A stretch of 64,000 nucleotides of DNA, taken from assembly GCF_041260155.1 (NCBI RefSeq), contig NC_091938.1:13850719-13914718 (forward strand), given 5' to 3'. Position numbers and translations under genes: made by a program. This stretch comes from Ptychodera flava (lineage: Eukaryota > Hemichordata > Enteropneusta > Ptychoderidae). Below are positions 61,480-64,000 of the stretch, one piece after another. How positions within the stretch are numbered: position 1 is the first letter of the stretch; each line of letters begins with the position of its first letter. The notes under the pieces are model-generated. The model had not been told where the DNA came from and ran no database searches. It saw nothing but the letters and a program-made list of their open reading frames with translations.

Positions 61480-62367
61480 GTCTCCAAAAAGTGATAGCAG
61501 CAAATTTGTGTTCATTAGAATGTCTTTCCTATTGTGTAGCCATTATGTATGTCTATTTTGCCAACATTTCACATCAAGGTGACAGGGATGCATGTAAGTC
61601 TAAAGGTAGCTACTGATAATTCAAAGTGACAAAGATGAACTCCTCAGAAGGACTGATATTTGCTCTCATTCCTTAATCCACCATCGGAGAGGACTGAGCG
61701 TACTTCCCAAGGATTTTTTTCAAGTTTACTCTTTAATTCATAAGACAGTGGTAAAAGTATTCAGAATGCTTTGCATATGATTTACTGATGTTTGTATGCA
61801 TTGCTTGCTGAGAGGAAATGGCATTGGTTTTTGTTTTTCAGTCTCTCTTCTCTCATTTTGATAGGCAGGTTTCAAAGGAAAATGTGAAAAAAATTATTGA
61901 ATGGGATAAGTCTATCAGCTGCTAAAAGTTTGTTTTTCCGTGTTTGAATAAAGCGCACTATTGAATTATTTTTAATATTTCAAGGCTTTATTAGGTGTAA
62001 CATTTGATTTTTTGCCATTATCTGTGTTCTGTTTGTAGGTACAGTTTCTTATCCAGCTTCCCCTATCATGTGAAAAACGCCAAAAAGTTGGATATGTCAA
62101 CAAGTGCATTGTTGAATGTTATTGGTGCAAAACTTGTAATCTGGAGTACAACTTGTTTGCCAAAAATAATGTTGCATGTCGTATACAATGTGAAGTGTGA
62201 GCAAGGCAGATATTTTAACAGGTTTTAGAAAAAAATGATAAAGAAAATTTGTTTTGTTAAGCATCAAAAAATGTGATAAACATCTTAGCAAAAGTTACAG
62301 ATATAATCCCATTAGAGAAGATGAAAGGAAGTAATAAAGTACATTCCATTAATCAGCAGGTGTTTTA
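61480..62367 (+). other. 3' untranslated region of the JmjC gene and downstream spacer
   Basis: No further coding exon is visible. The first good polyadenylation signal, aataaa at 61947-61952, lies about 470 bases past the stop codon. Beyond it the sequence is AT-rich without recognisable features. Confidence 0.55.
61947..61952 (+). terminator. Candidate polyadenylation signal of the JmjC gene
   Basis: A canonical AATAAA hexamer on the coding strand, followed within 30-60 bases by T-rich sequence. Confidence 0.5.
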
Positions 62368-63217
62368 AAGTGGCACTCCCACTTGGTAACATTTTTAAAA
62401 CACATTTTTTTAGTGCCATAGGTCGATATTTGACGTGGCGACTGTACATGAATCGCAAGATATCGATAAAAAAATGTCTTCAAAAAAGTAAAAGTTTGAA
62501 TTCCGGTGGCCCACCTAAATTCAGCTTCCGAACATCGAACGTTCGGCACTGGGGCCATTGTCAACTAAGCTATGGAGTACGAGTCTACACTGACGCTGCT
62601 GTACGCCACAGTACCACTTGCCTCGGTGATCGGTCATGCCCCGTGGGAGAAAGCTGAGTCTTACTGACTTGGTGATAAACGAAAACAATTTTGCGGATTC
62701 CACCAGAATTCGCATAGGTGACTAGCCCAGTTACGTGCGGTTGATACATAGCGGCCACCGCGTGGTATGCATAGACGCATACCACGCGCGCGGCGAACCA
62801 CACGTACTGTGTGGCAGACGACAAAATGTAGTCATCGGAGGCGGCTAATATTTAACACGTAAAAACTGATGTTTATGTGGTATTGGTTAAAAATATAATA
62901 CAACTGATTTAGAATAATGAAAACGACAAAAGCTAAGAAGAAGTTTTCAAAAACTGACCTGTGGTAAAGGCATAATGCTGTATATAAAGTCTTCGCAGTG
63001 GGAGGTAAAGTTGCGTCGTTCGAACTTATTATGGACTCCCTAGAATATCGCGTCATGATCAGAAACGATCGTAAAAGTTCGGGATGTGAAAAATACGCTC
63101 GGGAAATGACATGTTTTTATCGATATCTCGCGATCCGCGCGCAGTCGCCACGTCAAATATCGACCGTGGCATTAAAAAAATGTGTTTTAAAAATGTTACC
63201 AAATGGGAGTGCCTCTT
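62368..63217. mobile_element. Nonautonomous DNA transposon with TIRs of about 110 bp and TA target duplication
   Basis: The left end aagtggcactcccacttggt and the inverse of the right end (aagaggcactcccatttggt) match. Homology continues through aacatttttaaaacacattt, ggtcgatatttgacgtggcg and agatatcgataaaaa. TA flanks both sides (62366-62367, 63218-63219). The interior of about 630 bp has no transposase. The TA duplication suggests mobilisation by a Tc1/mariner-like enzyme elsewhere. Confidence 0.82.
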
Positions 63218-64000
63218 TATATTCCATAAATTTTTAGAAAGAAACCAATATTCTTAGGTTTGCTGTCAAGTTCAAGACAAAAAAACTGAATGTTTCTGTT
63301 AATATGCCTGCAGAAACTAGGGTAGGTCAGTGGGAATTTTTTTCATTTTTTGATTTTGTGTTACAGGGTGTGACATATAAAAAAACTGCAACATTTCGCA
63401 AAATTATGATGGATGTTTAAAATATGAAAAAAAGTTGAAAGTCAGAAGGGTTTTAATAGCGTAGGGTATGAAACATATCTATCATTTGGCATTATTGACA
63501 TTAAAAATAGTTTTTTACCAGAGAGCTCTTTCCTCGATGAAAAAACTTGAATGGTTTATGTATCTTGTGGAAGCAAGGGAAACCATTATGGGAAACTGTA
63601 ATAGGCAGCTTTCTTACCAGAATAATTTTGCCTTCATTTCTGGGTAAAATTCAGGCAGCTTCCATACCAGAATATTTTTTCTTCATTTTACAGTAAAATA
63701 TAATTGTAGTAAAACAGACTGTATATATCGTGATCAGACTTCAATATAAAGGTCAAATCAACACCTTTTTGATAGCTCAAAAAGTTAGCATATCATTATA
63801 CAACTCGGTGCAACTGTCAAACTTTCGCATGATGGTCAAAATTTTAAAAATTTGGTGGTCTCCTTTTCTCTACGATTGCATAATGTCAATATTTTATGAA
63901 CACATTTACACAAGATTTGTATATTTTTTGAACAGAGCATAGTAAAATTATTATGTAATGAGGTTGTGTTCTTACCTTGGTATGTGTATCTCAAAGATGT
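63218..64000. other. Gene-free right end of the window
   Basis: No exon is visible. A twofold repeat of about 50 bp occurs at 63603-63700 (ggcagctttcttaccagaat / ggcagcttccataccagaat). Confidence 0.45.

Overview
The window is nuclear DNA from an invertebrate animal. Genes carry many short exons with GT/AG introns, the spacers are AT-rich, and small inverted-repeat transposons are frequent. A local expansion of intronless TRIM-NHL genes next to conserved metazoan genes suits a marine invertebrate deuterostome such as a hemichordate or cephalochordate. That placement is inference; nothing here fixes the species.

Left part (about 0-19 kb): three intact, intronless, minus-strand TRIM-NHL genes (317-2512, 5592-7796, 16368-18563; 731-734 aa; RING, two B-boxes, coiled coil, filamin-type domain, NHL propeller). 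Between them lie three broken pieces of the same family (about 5022-5450, 10530-10737, 13418-13910). The upstream flank of the first gene is duplicated at about 10.5-11.5 kb. This is a tandem gene family caught in birth and death.

Middle (19-36.9 kb): mostly gene-poor, with several MITE-like repeats. A fourth, diverged minus-strand TRIM-NHL relative lies here. Its RING exon (31167-31501) joins in phase to a second exon (28111-26490) carrying coiled coil, filamin-type domain and NHL repeats. No B-box is visible, and four frame breaks fall within about 400 bp.

Right part (36.9-61.5 kb): a divergent gene pair sharing a promoter of about 0.34 kb with two CCAAT boxes and an ETS-type site. To the left is tpgs1 (tubulin polyglutamylase complex subunit 1), nine exons with consistent phases, ending in an almost pure Asp/Glu tail. 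To the right is a nine-exon gene for a 530-aa protein with a signal peptide, a JmjC/cupin domain with an intact His-x-Asp...His iron triad, an acidic linker, an EF-hand-like segment and a C-terminal HDEL. It is predicted to be a calcium-linked 2-oxoglutarate oxygenase of the ER lumen. Its sixth intron (5.7 kb) is filled by nested repeats: a tandem repeat of about 145 bp split by a 3.3 kb element with 387-bp inverted ends, which contains a decayed non-LTR reverse transcriptase and a 150-bp hairpin.

The last 2.5 kb holds the 3' untranslated region and an inverted-repeat element of about 0.85 kb. The most interesting points are the ER JmjC/EF-hand/HDEL protein, the acidic TPGS1 tail, the TRIM array with its B-box-less relative, and the nested foldback structure.
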